From an uncultured Granulosicoccaceae bacterium (lineage in GTDB: Bacteria > Pseudomonadota > Gammaproteobacteria > Granulosicoccales > Granulosicoccaceae): DNA of 45,410 nucleotides. Under the pieces are notes generated by a model. That model ran no database searches, was not told the DNA's origin, and worked only from the letters and a program-made list of their open reading frames with translations. The stretch is taken from assembly GCA_937920585.1 (NCBI GenBank), contig CAKZSB010000306.1, forward strand, positions 1 to 45,410, read 5' to 3'. How positions within the stretch are numbered: position 1 is the stretch's first letter; each line of letters starts with the position of its first letter. The translations under genes were made by a program, and so were the position numbers. Below are positions 6,756 to 14,456 of this stretch, in pieces.

Positions 6756-8093
6756 ATGCCAATCCGTCCCCTCCATAGCCTTGCTGTACCCGCCTGGATC
6801 GCGCTGTTAGCTGCTGCGGCAAGCGCGCCACAGGTCTGGGCCTGTGATCCCGCTCAGGATGTATGTCTCGAACTGTTAGAAGACAAAGCGCCGCCAGCGC
6901 CTGCGCTTAGCCCTGCGGCACCGGCTGCCGCCGATGTTGATGCGGTTAGCCTGCTGGCTGATCAGATCACCGCCGATTTGAAAGCACGCCGTCTGACGCG
7001 CCCGCCGGGCGACAACGCGCTGGAGCGAATCGAAAAAATGAAAGTGCTGGCCCCGGAGCACGACTACGCGCTGAACGGGCGCCAATACGTTGTAAATATC
7101 TACCTGGCCCTGGCCCGCTGGCAGTGGCGGCGCGACAATCGCGAAGCGGCAATGAAACATCTTGCCACTGCGCGTTCGCTCGACCCCGGTTCGGCAGCGG
7201 TTGAAGAGACAGCTGCGCAGTTACTGGCCGGGGATAACACCTCGCAAGCTCGGGCGCAGGCCAGCAAGCCTGCGGCCACGCCGGATAAGCCAAAGCCGGA
7301 ATCCGAACCGGCGCCAGAGACCAACACCCAACAAACTGCTACGGCCGTCTCGCCGACTGACATTGCGCAGCAGGAAGTGCCGGTTGAACCCACCGAAGTA
7401 TGGCGTCAGCGCGCTGATGCGAGGTATCCCGAAATGGTGGCAATACCCGCAGGGTCATTCGAGATGGGTGGCTCGCTGCCTGCCGAATTACCCCGTCACG
7501 AAGTGCAATTATCGGCCTTCAGTGTATCCAGACAGGAAGTGACTGTCGCCCAGTATCGGCATTACGCACTGGATGCCGGGGTCAAAATGCCCGAGATCGC
7601 CAGCGATCGTGACTTGCTGCCGGTCACTGGAGTTAACTGGCACGATGCCCGAGGCTATGCGGCCTGGCTTGCAGCGAGAACCGGCCGCCCTTATCGATTA
7701 CCGACGGAGGCCGAGTGGGAGTATGCAGCCCGTGCCGGCACCGTTACGCCCTATTTCGGCGGAGAGACACTGCGGGACGCTAATTGCGTGGGCTGCGATA
7801 CGGTTGACCACGCAGAGCCGCTGCCTGTTGGCAGCTATGCTGCAAATGACTTTGGCCTCTACGATACGCATGGCAATGTCTGGGAGTGGGTGGTTGACTG
7901 TTGGCGTGACAACTATCGTAACGCCGACGGCACTGGCGAGGCTTATGATCGCGATGATTGTCAGCGGCGGGTGTTGCGGGGAGGCTCCTGGTACAACACA
8001 GCCGAGTTTGCGCGCTCAGCCTACCGCGGGCGCGAAGTGAGTGGTTTTCGGGATGGGGGGGTAGGCTTTCGGGTCGCCCACGACGGGCTTTAG
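6756..8093 (+). CDS. Exported FGE/SUMF1-fold protein lacking catalytic cysteines
   Basis: The 445-residue protein has a Sec signal peptide (cleavage near VWA-CDP, about residue 29). A TPR-like helical region follows (about 65-155, with ALARWQWRRDNREAAMKHL), then a Pro/Ala/Thr linker (160-215) and a C-terminal formylglycine-generating-enzyme-like domain (225-445). The domain hallmarks are MVAIPAGSFEMG, RLPTEAEWEYAARAG, GLYDTHGNVWEW and RRVLRGGSW near the end. Genuine FGE needs two cysteines in the segment that follows the GGSW motif. Here that segment reads YNTAEFARSAYRGR with no cysteine, so sulfatase activation is unlikely. Related folds act in non-catalytic or binding roles. No sulfatase is nearby. 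The ATG at 6756 gives a good signal peptide. Confidence 0.85.
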   Translation: MPIRPLHSLAVPAWIALLAAAASAPQVWACDPAQDVCLELLEDKAPPAPALSPAAPAAADVDAVSLLADQITADLKARRLTRPPGDNALERIEKMKVLAPEHDYALNGRQYVVNIYLALARWQWRRDNREAAMKHLATARSLDPGSAAVEETAAQLLAGDNTSQARAQASKPAATPDKPKPESEPAPETNTQQTATAVSPTDIAQQEVPVEPTEVWRQRADARYPEMVAIPAGSFEMGGSLPAELPRHEVQLSAFSVSRQEVTVAQYRHYALDAGVKMPEIASDRDLLPVTGVNWHDARGYAAWLAARTGRPYRLPTEAEWEYAARAGTVTPYFGGETLRDANCVGCDTVDHAEPLPVGSYAANDFGLYDTHGNVWEWVVDCWRDNYRNADGTGEAYDRDDCQRRVLRGGSWYNTAEFARSAYRGREVSGFRDGGVGFRVAHDGL

Positions 8094-8133
8094 AGCCGAG
8101 GCTGACGCGCGCGCCAACCTCGTGCGATAAGCC

Positions 8134-8724
8134 TCAGGGGGAGGCGAATTGTTGCCGGAGCTGGCTTTCATCTTCTTCGAGCAGTGACACATGTATAAAG
8201 CCCGTAATACCGCTTTCATCGTTGGTCGCCACCTGTGCCCAGCGTCCCGACATGCCAAACAAGGTGATTTTACTGCCGTTTCGCAACTGGCCGAGAATCG
8301 CGGAATCGGTCGTCGGGCGTTCGCGCAAATTGGCAAGAGCGACCTCGATTGTGACGACTTTCAGTGCAGTCGGGCCGGAGCTCGAGATTTGTGGAGTCAG
8401 GCTGGCGGGAATCACAGTTTTCTCAGCCAGTTCGGGGGGCCGGGTTAACGTCTCAGCCGGGTTTGCGGTGTCCGTCGTTAACGTGTGGCTGGCGTCAGCG
8501 ACATCGGACGTTGTCGGGTTTGCCCGCCAATTCATCGCATATTGCCGGACGGTTTCCGGAATCAGTGGCGTGTAGTGGATAACCGAGAGTACAACTCCGG
8601 CTATCAGTGCCATCTTGACCAGAAAAATTGCCGTATCTAACAGCCAGAATCGTAGCCATCGATCGTATTTGTGGATCGCGCGGTGACGCCGATAGCGTTC
8701 CGCCAGTGTGTCAAATAGTTTCAT
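8134..8724 (-). CDS. Membrane-anchored bacterial SH3 (SH3b) domain protein
   Basis: I chose the ATG at 8722-8724 because GAGGAG lies four bases upstream; a longer frame to 8769 adds 15 residues without such a site. The 196-residue product has a basic cytoplasmic N-terminus and one membrane segment (about 29-50). A polar linker follows, then an SH3b domain (about 123-185) with the pattern ALANLRERPTTDSAILGQL followed by GSKITLFG and WAQVAT. SH3b domains usually bind peptidoglycan or peptides in the periplasm. It converges with the FGE-like gene. The gene is close to a DUF368 gene on the same strand but separated from it by a hairpin. Confidence 0.8.
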   Translation of the reverse strand: MKLFDTLAERYRRHRAIHKYDRWLRFWLLDTAIFLVKMALIAGVVLSVIHYTPLIPETVRQYAMNWRANPTTSDVADASHTLTTDTANPAETLTRPPELAEKTVIPASLTPQISSSGPTALKVVTIEVALANLRERPTTDSAILGQLRNGSKITLFGMSGRWAQVATNDESGITGFIHVSLLEEDESQLRQQFASP

Positions 8725-8853
8725 CGGACTCCTCGTTGGCGAGCAGTCTAAACGCATTCCATTTGGCAATGTAGGCGGGCACAGGCTAATTTTGTCATGA
8801 CTAGAATCAGGTCACATCGCCTGGCGTGAATTGGATAAAAGCTTGAAGTAGAA

Positions 8854-8873
8854 CCGGACTCGAATGAGTCCGG
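8854..8873 (-). terminator. Hairpin downstream of the DUF368 gene
   Basis: A perfect 8-bp stem, CCGGACTC/GAGTCCGG, has a four-base loop. It lies 57 bases beyond the DUF368 stop. On the minus strand it is followed by TTCTACTTC, only mildly T-rich, so terminator strength is uncertain. Confidence 0.5.
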
Positions 8874-8929
8874 CGGATGTGTTCGAGGTCACAAAACGCG
8901 CGCCTCAAAGCTACTCGGCCAGCGACCTG

Positions 8930-9859
8930 CTAGCCGCTGACAGCGTTTTTAGAATGGCCGCCGGCGAATTTTTCGATACCCCAGATTGTCAGGGCGCCAA
9001 CGGCGACGAGCAGCAACGCCTGCCATGTCGCTCCGTCCGAAATTGTCGGTAGTGCCCAGTCGTAGCCTGTCACCAGTTCTTTGTCGGGTTTGTTCTGGCG
9101 CGCAATGATTTCGATGTTGGCTGTTTTCCATGGCCATATGATCGCCAGAGAGCCCAGAATGAAGCCGGTCATCAAGGCGATAGTCTGGTCGCGAAAGTGC
9201 TTGAAGATCCAGGCGAGCAGGTGGGAAAAGGCGATCAGCCCGAATGCGCAGCCGAGGCCCAGCGGGATTAGAATGGCAAAATCTGCCTTGCCGATTGCTG
9301 CGAGTATGAGCGAGTAGTTGCCCATAATGATCAGGATAAACGAACCGGAAAGTCCCGGCAGGATCATGCTGCAGATTGCCACTATCCCGCACAGAAAGAC
9401 GTAAAAGAACGAGCTGTCCTGGCTCGCTGGCGCCAGCAATGCGACTGAAATCGCCACAACGGTTCCGAGCGCGAGCATGAACAGGGTGCTTGCGTTCCAT
9501 TTTTCGACCGTCTTGCCAACGAAAACAATCGATAGCAGTATCAGCCCGAAGAAAAACGCCATCGTGTGCGTTTCATAGTGCTCGAGCAGGAATTCGAGCA
9601 GCTTCGCCAGGCTGACGATGCTGACGGCGATACCAGCGAATAATGAGGCCAGAAAAGTGCCGTCCACAGCGCGCCAGAAGTCAGCAAAACGCATTTGCAA
9701 TACCAGCTTCAAAGCCTTGTGATCAACGGATTTTATCGCGTTGATCAGGCGCTCGTAGATACCGGTTATCAACGCAATGGTGCCGCCTGATACACCGGGT
9801 ATGACGTTTGCCGCGCCCATCGCTAGGCCTTTGAGAAATAGGCTGACTATCTGGTTCAT
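8930..9859 (-). CDS. DUF368 family protein, probable undecaprenyl-phosphate translocase
   Basis: The 309-residue polytopic membrane protein has the DUF368 signature in its first helix, KGLAMGAANVIPGVSGGT, and a second matching re-entrant motif, MILPGLSGSFILIIMGNY, in the middle. The pseudo-repeat of PGxSG suggests an inverted-repeat transporter fold. DUF368 proteins (PopT) have been shown in other bacteria to return undecaprenyl phosphate across the cytoplasmic membrane for cell-wall and O-antigen synthesis. Length and motif placement fit. The start ATG follows a region with TTTTGGGC and no strong ribosome site. The gene stands alone, with a hairpin behind it. Family call firm; function rests on homologues. 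Confidence 0.88.
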   Translation of the reverse strand: MNQIVSLFLKGLAMGAANVIPGVSGGTIALITGIYERLINAIKSVDHKALKLVLQMRFADFWRAVDGTFLASLFAGIAVSIVSLAKLLEFLLEHYETHTMAFFFGLILLSIVFVGKTVEKWNASTLFMLALGTVVAISVALLAPASQDSSFFYVFLCGIVAICSMILPGLSGSFILIIMGNYSLILAAIGKADFAILIPLGLGCAFGLIAFSHLLAWIFKHFRDQTIALMTGFILGSLAIIWPWKTANIEIIARQNKPDKELVTGYDWALPTISDGATWQALLLVAVGALTIWGIEKFAGGHSKNAVSG

Positions 9860-9957
9860 GTAATGCCCAAAAGGTGAATCTCTGCTTCAGTGTGGCGGCA
9901 CTAGACGGAAAAAATGCACCGATGTGCTCGCAGAAGTTCTCACGCGCTGCGGCGGTC

Positions 9958-10563
9958 TCACGCGGGCAGGGCTGGCAGGCCCTTCAGCGCGCCTGCCTGA
10001 ATGACTGCGGGGTCATAGGCTTTGCGACTAAATACCTCGCTCACCATGGGCTCGAAGTGGTCCAGTTCGAAGGACGGGTAGTCGGGATCGAAGGAGGATT
10101 GATCCCAGCGCTCGCAGAAATCGACACACGATTGATAGTAGGGATTGTCGCGGTATTTCTCGCGCTCGTATTGATCCCAGCCGTAGTGATGCGCGTAGTA
10201 GACCATCTGAAAAGCGCCGTGGTGCTCCACCACCCAGGTGACTTCCTCGCGGACAAACGGCCGGACGATTTCAGCTGCCATACGGTCGTGATTCTGGGGC
10301 GCCAGGCCATCGCCGATATCATGTACCAGCGTGGCCACTATCCAGTCGATATCTGCGCCTTCGCGTTCGGCCCGACTGGCTGATTGCAGCCCGTGTTCCA
10401 GGCGGGTGATTTTGTAGCCACCAATGGTGTCATCGGCCTGCGCTGCCAGTTCGCGCATGATTCTTTTTGGCGTCATGGAGACGAATTGATGTTCCTGGTC
10501 ACGCAGGAATTCATATTCCTGGCGCGTGCCATCTTTCATCGCGGTGAAATTAACGCTTTTCAT
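9958..10563 (-). CDS. HD-domain protein, possibly a PhnZ/MIOX-like diiron oxygenase
   Basis: The 201-residue soluble protein starts at the ATG at 10561-10563, which has AAGGAA upstream. Metal-ligand candidates are His57 in RLEHGLQSASRAEREGA, His81-Asp82 in LVHDIGDG, His92, His114/His115 in VVEHHG and Asp154. The helix-His, 24-residue gap, then HD spacing resembles the mixed-valent diiron HD oxygenases (PhnZ, TmpB, myo-inositol oxygenase) more than plain phosphohydrolases, but HDIGD replaces HDIGH. A long aromatic insert (VYYAHHYGWDQYEREKYRDN) follows the last metal His. It sits 20 bases downstream of an amidase gene on the same strand, so the two form an operon. Substrate unknown. Confidence 0.75.
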   Translation of the reverse strand: MKSVNFTAMKDGTRQEYEFLRDQEHQFVSMTPKRIMRELAAQADDTIGGYKITRLEHGLQSASRAEREGADIDWIVATLVHDIGDGLAPQNHDRMAAEIVRPFVREEVTWVVEHHGAFQMVYYAHHYGWDQYEREKYRDNPYYQSCVDFCERWDQSSFDPDYPSFELDHFEPMVSEVFSRKAYDPAVIQAGALKGLPALPA

Positions 10564-10583
10564 GCTGGTTCCTTGTGGCCGGT

Positions 10584-11930
10584 TCAATCCAGGCGAATGA
10601 TGCCTTCGAGGCTTTGCGCGATCGACAGCAGTTGTCGATCTCTGCCGTGGTGGCCCATCAACATCAGGCCAACCGGTGCGCAATCGGTTTGCTGGCAGGG
10701 AATAGAGATCGCCGGTGCATCCAGCGTATTGGCGATGGACGTGTTGCGCAGATACATCAGATTGGTGCGTCGCGTTTCGTCGGTGTCGGCTGTGAGATCG
10801 GCGATCGGCCGCGCCAGCAGCGGTACGGTCGGCAGCACCAGTGCATCGAAGGCCGCCGTGCGTTGCGCGGTGGCGGCTTTGCAACTGGCCCGTCGCGCGA
10901 CGGTGTCAACGTAGTCTGCGGCACTGAAGGTTTCGCAGGCTTCAATTCGAGCGCGTACCCAGGGATCGTAAAAATCGCGGCGCGTCTCGAGCAAGGGTCG
11001 GTGCCAGGCGTAGGCCTCGCCGCCGATAAGCGAACCGCGGTTCACATGTGCCGAATAGGCTTCGAGCTCGGGCAGGGTGATAGATTTCATCATCACTCCG
11101 CGTTTCGTCAGCCGATTGAGTGTGTTGCGAAATGCATCGGCTACTTCATCGTCGAGATCTTCGGTCGCGAAGCCCTCCAGTACGCCGAGTCTCAAACCCA
11201 CTTGCGGGAAGGCCTCTTCGGTTTCACCGGAGCCACCCGCCATGATCGAATCGAGTACGGCGCAGCAGGTGACCGTATTGGCCAGCGGGCCGATGGAATC
11301 GAGTGAGCTCGACAACGGTGTGCAGCCATCGAGTGGAATGCGCGACTGGGTTGGCTTGAAGCCGGTTATTCCGCACAGCGCGGCGGGGATTCTGGTCGAG
11401 CCGCCGGTATCAGTGCCGATTGCTCCGGCCGCCATGTCATCGGAAACAGAGACAGCAGCGCCGGAGCTGGAGCCGCCGGGGATTAGCCGCCGGGATCGGT
11501 CCCACGGGCTGGCGGGCGTATCGTAGTGTGCGTTGATGCCAAGTCCCGAGTAGGCGAATTCTGTCATGTTGGTTTTGCCGACGATGACAAACCCGGCTTT
11601 TCTGAGTCGGTCGACGATCGCAGCGTCGCGGCCGGCGGGTGCCGATTCATCCAGCGCGTGCGAGCCCGCGCGCGTAACCTCACCTGCGACATCGAACAAA
11701 TCCTTGATCGACAGCGGGATGCCGCAGAACGGCGAGCTGTGGCGGCCGGCCTTGCGCGCGGCGTCGGCGGCATCGGCCTCAGCCAGTGCCCGTTCACGAT
11801 AAACAGCCAAAAAGGCGCGTTTTCCCTCACCGGTGCTATTGTCAATGTTCGTCAGACAATGCTCAACGAGCTGGCGACTGGTTAGTTTGCGACGCTCAAG
11901 CTTTGCGGCGAGATCTATTAGAGTAATCAT
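10584..11930 (-). CDS. Amidase signature family hydrolase
   Basis: The 448-residue enzyme has the complete Ser-cisSer-Lys triad of amidase-signature hydrolases: Lys76 in GIPLSIKDLF, Ser154 in GGSSSGAA and Ser178 in DTGGSTRIPA. GKTNMTEFAYSG (118-129) and GFKPTQSRIPL follow the family pattern. There is no signal peptide, so it is cytoplasmic. GatA partners (gatB, gatC) are absent and the protein is somewhat shorter than GatA, so it is more likely a catabolic amidase than the tRNA amidotransferase subunit. It is the first gene of a two-gene operon with an HD-domain gene 20 bases downstream, which suggests they act on successive intermediates. The substrate cannot be read from sequence. Confidence 0.9.
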   Translation of the reverse strand: MITLIDLAAKLERRKLTSRQLVEHCLTNIDNSTGEGKRAFLAVYRERALAEADAADAARKAGRHSSPFCGIPLSIKDLFDVAGEVTRAGSHALDESAPAGRDAAIVDRLRKAGFVIVGKTNMTEFAYSGLGINAHYDTPASPWDRSRRLIPGGSSSGAAVSVSDDMAAGAIGTDTGGSTRIPAALCGITGFKPTQSRIPLDGCTPLSSSLDSIGPLANTVTCCAVLDSIMAGGSGETEEAFPQVGLRLGVLEGFATEDLDDEVADAFRNTLNRLTKRGVMMKSITLPELEAYSAHVNRGSLIGGEAYAWHRPLLETRRDFYDPWVRARIEACETFSAADYVDTVARRASCKAATAQRTAAFDALVLPTVPLLARPIADLTADTDETRRTNLMYLRNTSIANTLDAPAISIPCQQTDCAPVGLMLMGHHGRDRQLLSIAQSLEGIIRLD

Positions 11931-12034
11931 GCTGTTATTCTATGCGAAATGGCAGCTTGTGCCATGGTGTATCCGGCGCCGAAACGAGCATCGCACGTGA
12001 AACACTCAATGCACAGCTCAAAGCAGGTATAAAA

Positions 12035-12616
12035 ATGAGATCGTTCACCAACGACACGGCTGGCTCACTGGACTCGGCAATCAAGGGCATCGCGCTGTTT
12101 GTCGGGCTGATCTGGCTTTGTTTTCTCGCCGATCAGTTCCTGCCGCTGGAGCGCTGGGGCCTTATTCCCCGCACCTTTGGTGGCCTGGCCGGCATCGTGA
12201 CACTGCCTTTTCTACACGGCAATTTGCAACATATTATTGGCAACACTGTACCGCTGGTTGTGCTGCTGTTCGTGCTGGCGGGCTCGCGTGCCAACAGTGT
12301 GGATATCGTTTTTTTGATCAGCCTGCTCGCCGGAATTGCACTTTGGCTTTTTGGCGGCGAAGGCATTCATATTGGTGCCAGTGTGCTGGTGTTCGGTCTG
12401 ATCGGGTTTCTGATATGTGCCGGATTCTTCGAACGACGGCTGGTGTCAGTGATCGTCGCCGTCGGTGTGGCGCTGACTTACGGTTCAACCCTGCTGTACG
12501 GTGTGTTGCCGATGCAGGAGGGCGTGTCCTGGGAGGGGCATCTGTTCGGCGCGCTGTCCGGTGGTGTTATCGCCTATTACATATCGACCGAACTTCGAGT
12601 TCAAAACAGCAGGTAG
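12035..12616 (+). CDS. Rhomboid family intramembrane serine protease
   Basis: The 193-residue protein from the ATG at 12035 has six predicted membrane helices. The rhomboid core is present: the HGNLQHIIGN segment in helix 2 (61-70), the nucleophile Ser116 in HIGASVLVFG and the partner His169 in SWEGHLFGALSGG. The usual GxSG is GASV here, a variation found in some small proteobacterial rhomboids. Rhomboids cleave membrane-anchored proteins within the bilayer. A longer frame upstream to 11942 is polar and lacks a ribosome site, so I reject that extension. It stands alone, divergent from the amidase gene. A surface protein with a GlyGly-CTERM-like tail lies near the right edge of the window, but I cannot say whether this enzyme processes it. 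Confidence 0.88.
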   Translation: MRSFTNDTAGSLDSAIKGIALFVGLIWLCFLADQFLPLERWGLIPRTFGGLAGIVTLPFLHGNLQHIIGNTVPLVVLLFVLAGSRANSVDIVFLISLLAGIALWLFGGEGIHIGASVLVFGLIGFLICAGFFERRLVSVIVAVGVALTYGSTLLYGVLPMQEGVSWEGHLFGALSGGVIAYYISTELRVQNSR

Positions 12617-12625
12617 CAAACTTGC

Positions 12626-13273
12626 TCAACCAAACCAGCGCTGCCAGAATGGTTTGTCGAGGTCTTTGGCGCAAGCCTGATACTGGCTCTGGTATCGACG
12701 GGCGCGTTGGTCGACTTCGCTTGCGACATTTTTCAGCCAGTTTTTCTGTTCCCAGCTACCGGTTCTAAAGCCAGTCCAGCCCTCGTGGTAGGCGAGGTAT
12801 TGATGATAGGCGTCATTCTTCGCCACATTGTTCACGCGAGAATTCTTGGTGATGTACCAGCCAATGAAATCCATCGCATCGTGGAAATTGGTCCGTCGCG
12901 CACCGGGATTGTTGGTCTCTTTGCGATAGATTTTCCAGGTCGAGTCGACCGCCTGTGCATAGCCGTAGGCGCTGCTGCGGCGTTTCCAGGGAATAAAGCC
13001 GAGTAAGTAACGACGTGGCGGTTTGGCCTTACGGCGGAATTTGCTCTCGTGATACATCACCGCCATTGGCACATTGAGCGGCAGATGCCATTTTTCCTGG
13101 GCTCGCAGGGCCGACTGGTGCCAGTCGCTGCGGGCGCGGAAAATATTGCAGATATCACCGGTGAGAGAAACGGGAAGGCTGGCACATGCTGTAATGGTTA
13201 CCGCGACAAAAGTTACGATCAATCCTGCTCGCAGCGTTCGGCGCTTGAGTACTTGCCGTTTCAATTTTTTCAT
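12626..13273 (-). CDS. Lytic transglycosylase-like (SLT) lipoprotein
   Basis: From the ATG at 13271-13273 the product is 215 residues with a basic N-terminus, a hydrophobic segment and a lipobox ITAC at 27-30, so it should be an outer-membrane-facing lipoprotein. The SLT-type fold shows the catalytic glutamate Glu76 in VMYHESKF, then SSAYGYAQAVDSTWKIY and YLAYHEGWTGF, matching the goose-lysozyme-like pattern. It would cleave peptidoglycan glycan strands. Two in-frame ATGs upstream (13297 and 13321) would add 8 or 16 residues before the signal peptide. I prefer the inner one because the signal peptide then has normal length. It converges with the rhomboid gene, with nine bases between the stops. 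Confidence 0.88.
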   Translation of the reverse strand: MKKLKRQVLKRRTLRAGLIVTFVAVTITACASLPVSLTGDICNIFRARSDWHQSALRAQEKWHLPLNVPMAVMYHESKFRRKAKPPRRYLLGFIPWKRRSSAYGYAQAVDSTWKIYRKETNNPGARRTNFHDAMDFIGWYITKNSRVNNVAKNDAYHQYLAYHEGWTGFRTGSWEQKNWLKNVASEVDQRARRYQSQYQACAKDLDKPFWQRWFG

Positions 13274-13527
13274 CGCACCTGCAGATAATGCTGTCATTAT
13301 TGGTCCGACGCGTTCCTGCATCGTTCATTCACCAAAGGCAGACAATAAATTCTGCTGTCCTCTGGTTGTAGTTTTCACATTCCGCCAAGCCTGATTTAAC
13401 CGACTGGCCGCTGTGTGTTTTGGGGGAGGTGATGCTACGTGGCATGTAACATTCAGAGCAATTGCAAACAGGAAAGTAGTCAGAATTATGTCATCACCGC
13501 AAACCTCCATCCGGGCTGGCAAAACAG

Positions 13528-14424
13528 GTGAGTAAAGCCGCGCAGACGCGCGCTTATGTGATGCTGGGCGCGGCTGCGGTGATCTGGGCCAGCAATGCTG
13601 TTGCGGGGCGATTCGCCGCCGACCACATCGGACCTGCCACGCTCACTCTGTTCCGCTGGCTGCTGGCATCGCTTGTGATTCTGCCTTTTGCCTTACCGCA
13701 TTTACGTCGCGACTGGCCGCAACTGCGGCGCCGATGGCGCTACATCGCCGGCATGGGCATCTGTGGTTTTGCCGGATTCAATCTCGCGCTGTATACCGCG
13801 CTCAATCACACCACCGCAATTTTCGCCACCATCGCGCAGGCCGCGATTCCAATGATGGTGATGATGGCGAGTCTGCTCGTGTTGCGCGAGCGAATGACAC
13901 TGGGCCAGATCGGTGGATTTGTACTGACAGTGGCGGGCATTGCGGTAACGATCGGGGAAGGGCGGTTGCTGGTGTTGCTGGAGCAATCGATTGGCCCGGG
14001 AGAGTTGTGGATGTTCCTTGCCACCGTGCTGTACGCCACCTACTCGTATTTTCTGCGCTACCGTCCCGATGTCCATGCACTCAGCTTTATCGGGGGCATG
14101 GTGTTCGCGGCAACACTTTTTGCACTGCCGTTCGGCATTGCGGAAATTGGCAGAATCGGTTTGCCGGAGATGTCTCGCGAGGTGGTATTTCTGGTGGTTT
14201 ACACCGCGGTGATGGCATCGCTTGTGAGCCAGTCAGCCTATGCTGCCGGCGTGGCGATTATCGGCCCGAGCAGAGCCAGCCTGTTCATCAACGCCGTGCC
14301 GGTTTTCGGCGCGGTGCTCGCGATGCTGCTGCTGGGTGAAGTTTATCGTTGGTATCACGCGGCCGGGCTGGTGCTGGTGATGGGAGGAATTGCGCTGGCG
14401 GAGCATTCACGACGCTCGGTTTAG
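13528..14424 (+). CDS. EamA family (DMT superfamily) transporter
   Basis: The 298-residue inner-membrane protein has ten predicted helices in two EamA repeats. The first repeat shows AAAVIWASNAVAGRFAADHI and ends with AAIPMMVMMASLLVLRERM. The second runs from about residue 155 to GAVLAMLLLGEVYRWYHAAG, the matching end of repeat two. Members export amino acids, nucleosides or other metabolites; the substrate here is unknown. The start is a GTG with no clear ribosome site; the next in-frame ATG at 13558 would cut into the first helix. A hairpin lies just after the stop, before a convergent gene. Family firm. Confidence 0.9.
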   Translation: MSKAAQTRAYVMLGAAAVIWASNAVAGRFAADHIGPATLTLFRWLLASLVILPFALPHLRRDWPQLRRRWRYIAGMGICGFAGFNLALYTALNHTTAIFATIAQAAIPMMVMMASLLVLRERMTLGQIGGFVLTVAGIAVTIGEGRLLVLLEQSIGPGELWMFLATVLYATYSYFLRYRPDVHALSFIGGMVFAATLFALPFGIAEIGRIGLPEMSREVVFLVVYTAVMASLVSQSAYAAGVAIIGPSRASLFINAVPVFGAVLAMLLLGEVYRWYHAAGLVLVMGGIALAEHSRRSV

Positions 14425-14444
14425 CCGCCCGACTGGCGGGCGGC
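14424..14444. terminator. GC-rich hairpin between convergent genes
   Basis: GCCGCCCG and CGGGCGGC form a perfect 8-bp stem with a five-base loop, starting at the last base of the EamA stop codon. Only ATTTCG follows on the plus strand. It may serve either convergent gene. Confidence 0.5.
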
Positions 14445-14456
14445 ATTTCGAAGTGT

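Noticed and set aside
6756-8093. A genuine sulfatase-activating formylglycine-generating enzyme
   Set aside because: The catalytic cysteines are missing and no sulfatase gene is present.
10564-10884. An N-terminal extension of the HD-domain protein
   Set aside because: It lies in another frame of the amidase gene, is Arg/His-rich in the way of shadow frames, and the ATG at 10563 has AAGGAA upstream.
10584-11930. GatA subunit of the tRNA amidotransferase
   Set aside because: gatB and gatC are absent, the partner is an HD-domain gene, and the protein is short for GatA.
13325-13522. A 65-codon minus-strand frame upstream of the lytic transglycosylase gene
   Set aside because: No ribosome site, composition unlike neighbouring genes, and it occupies the likely divergent promoter region.
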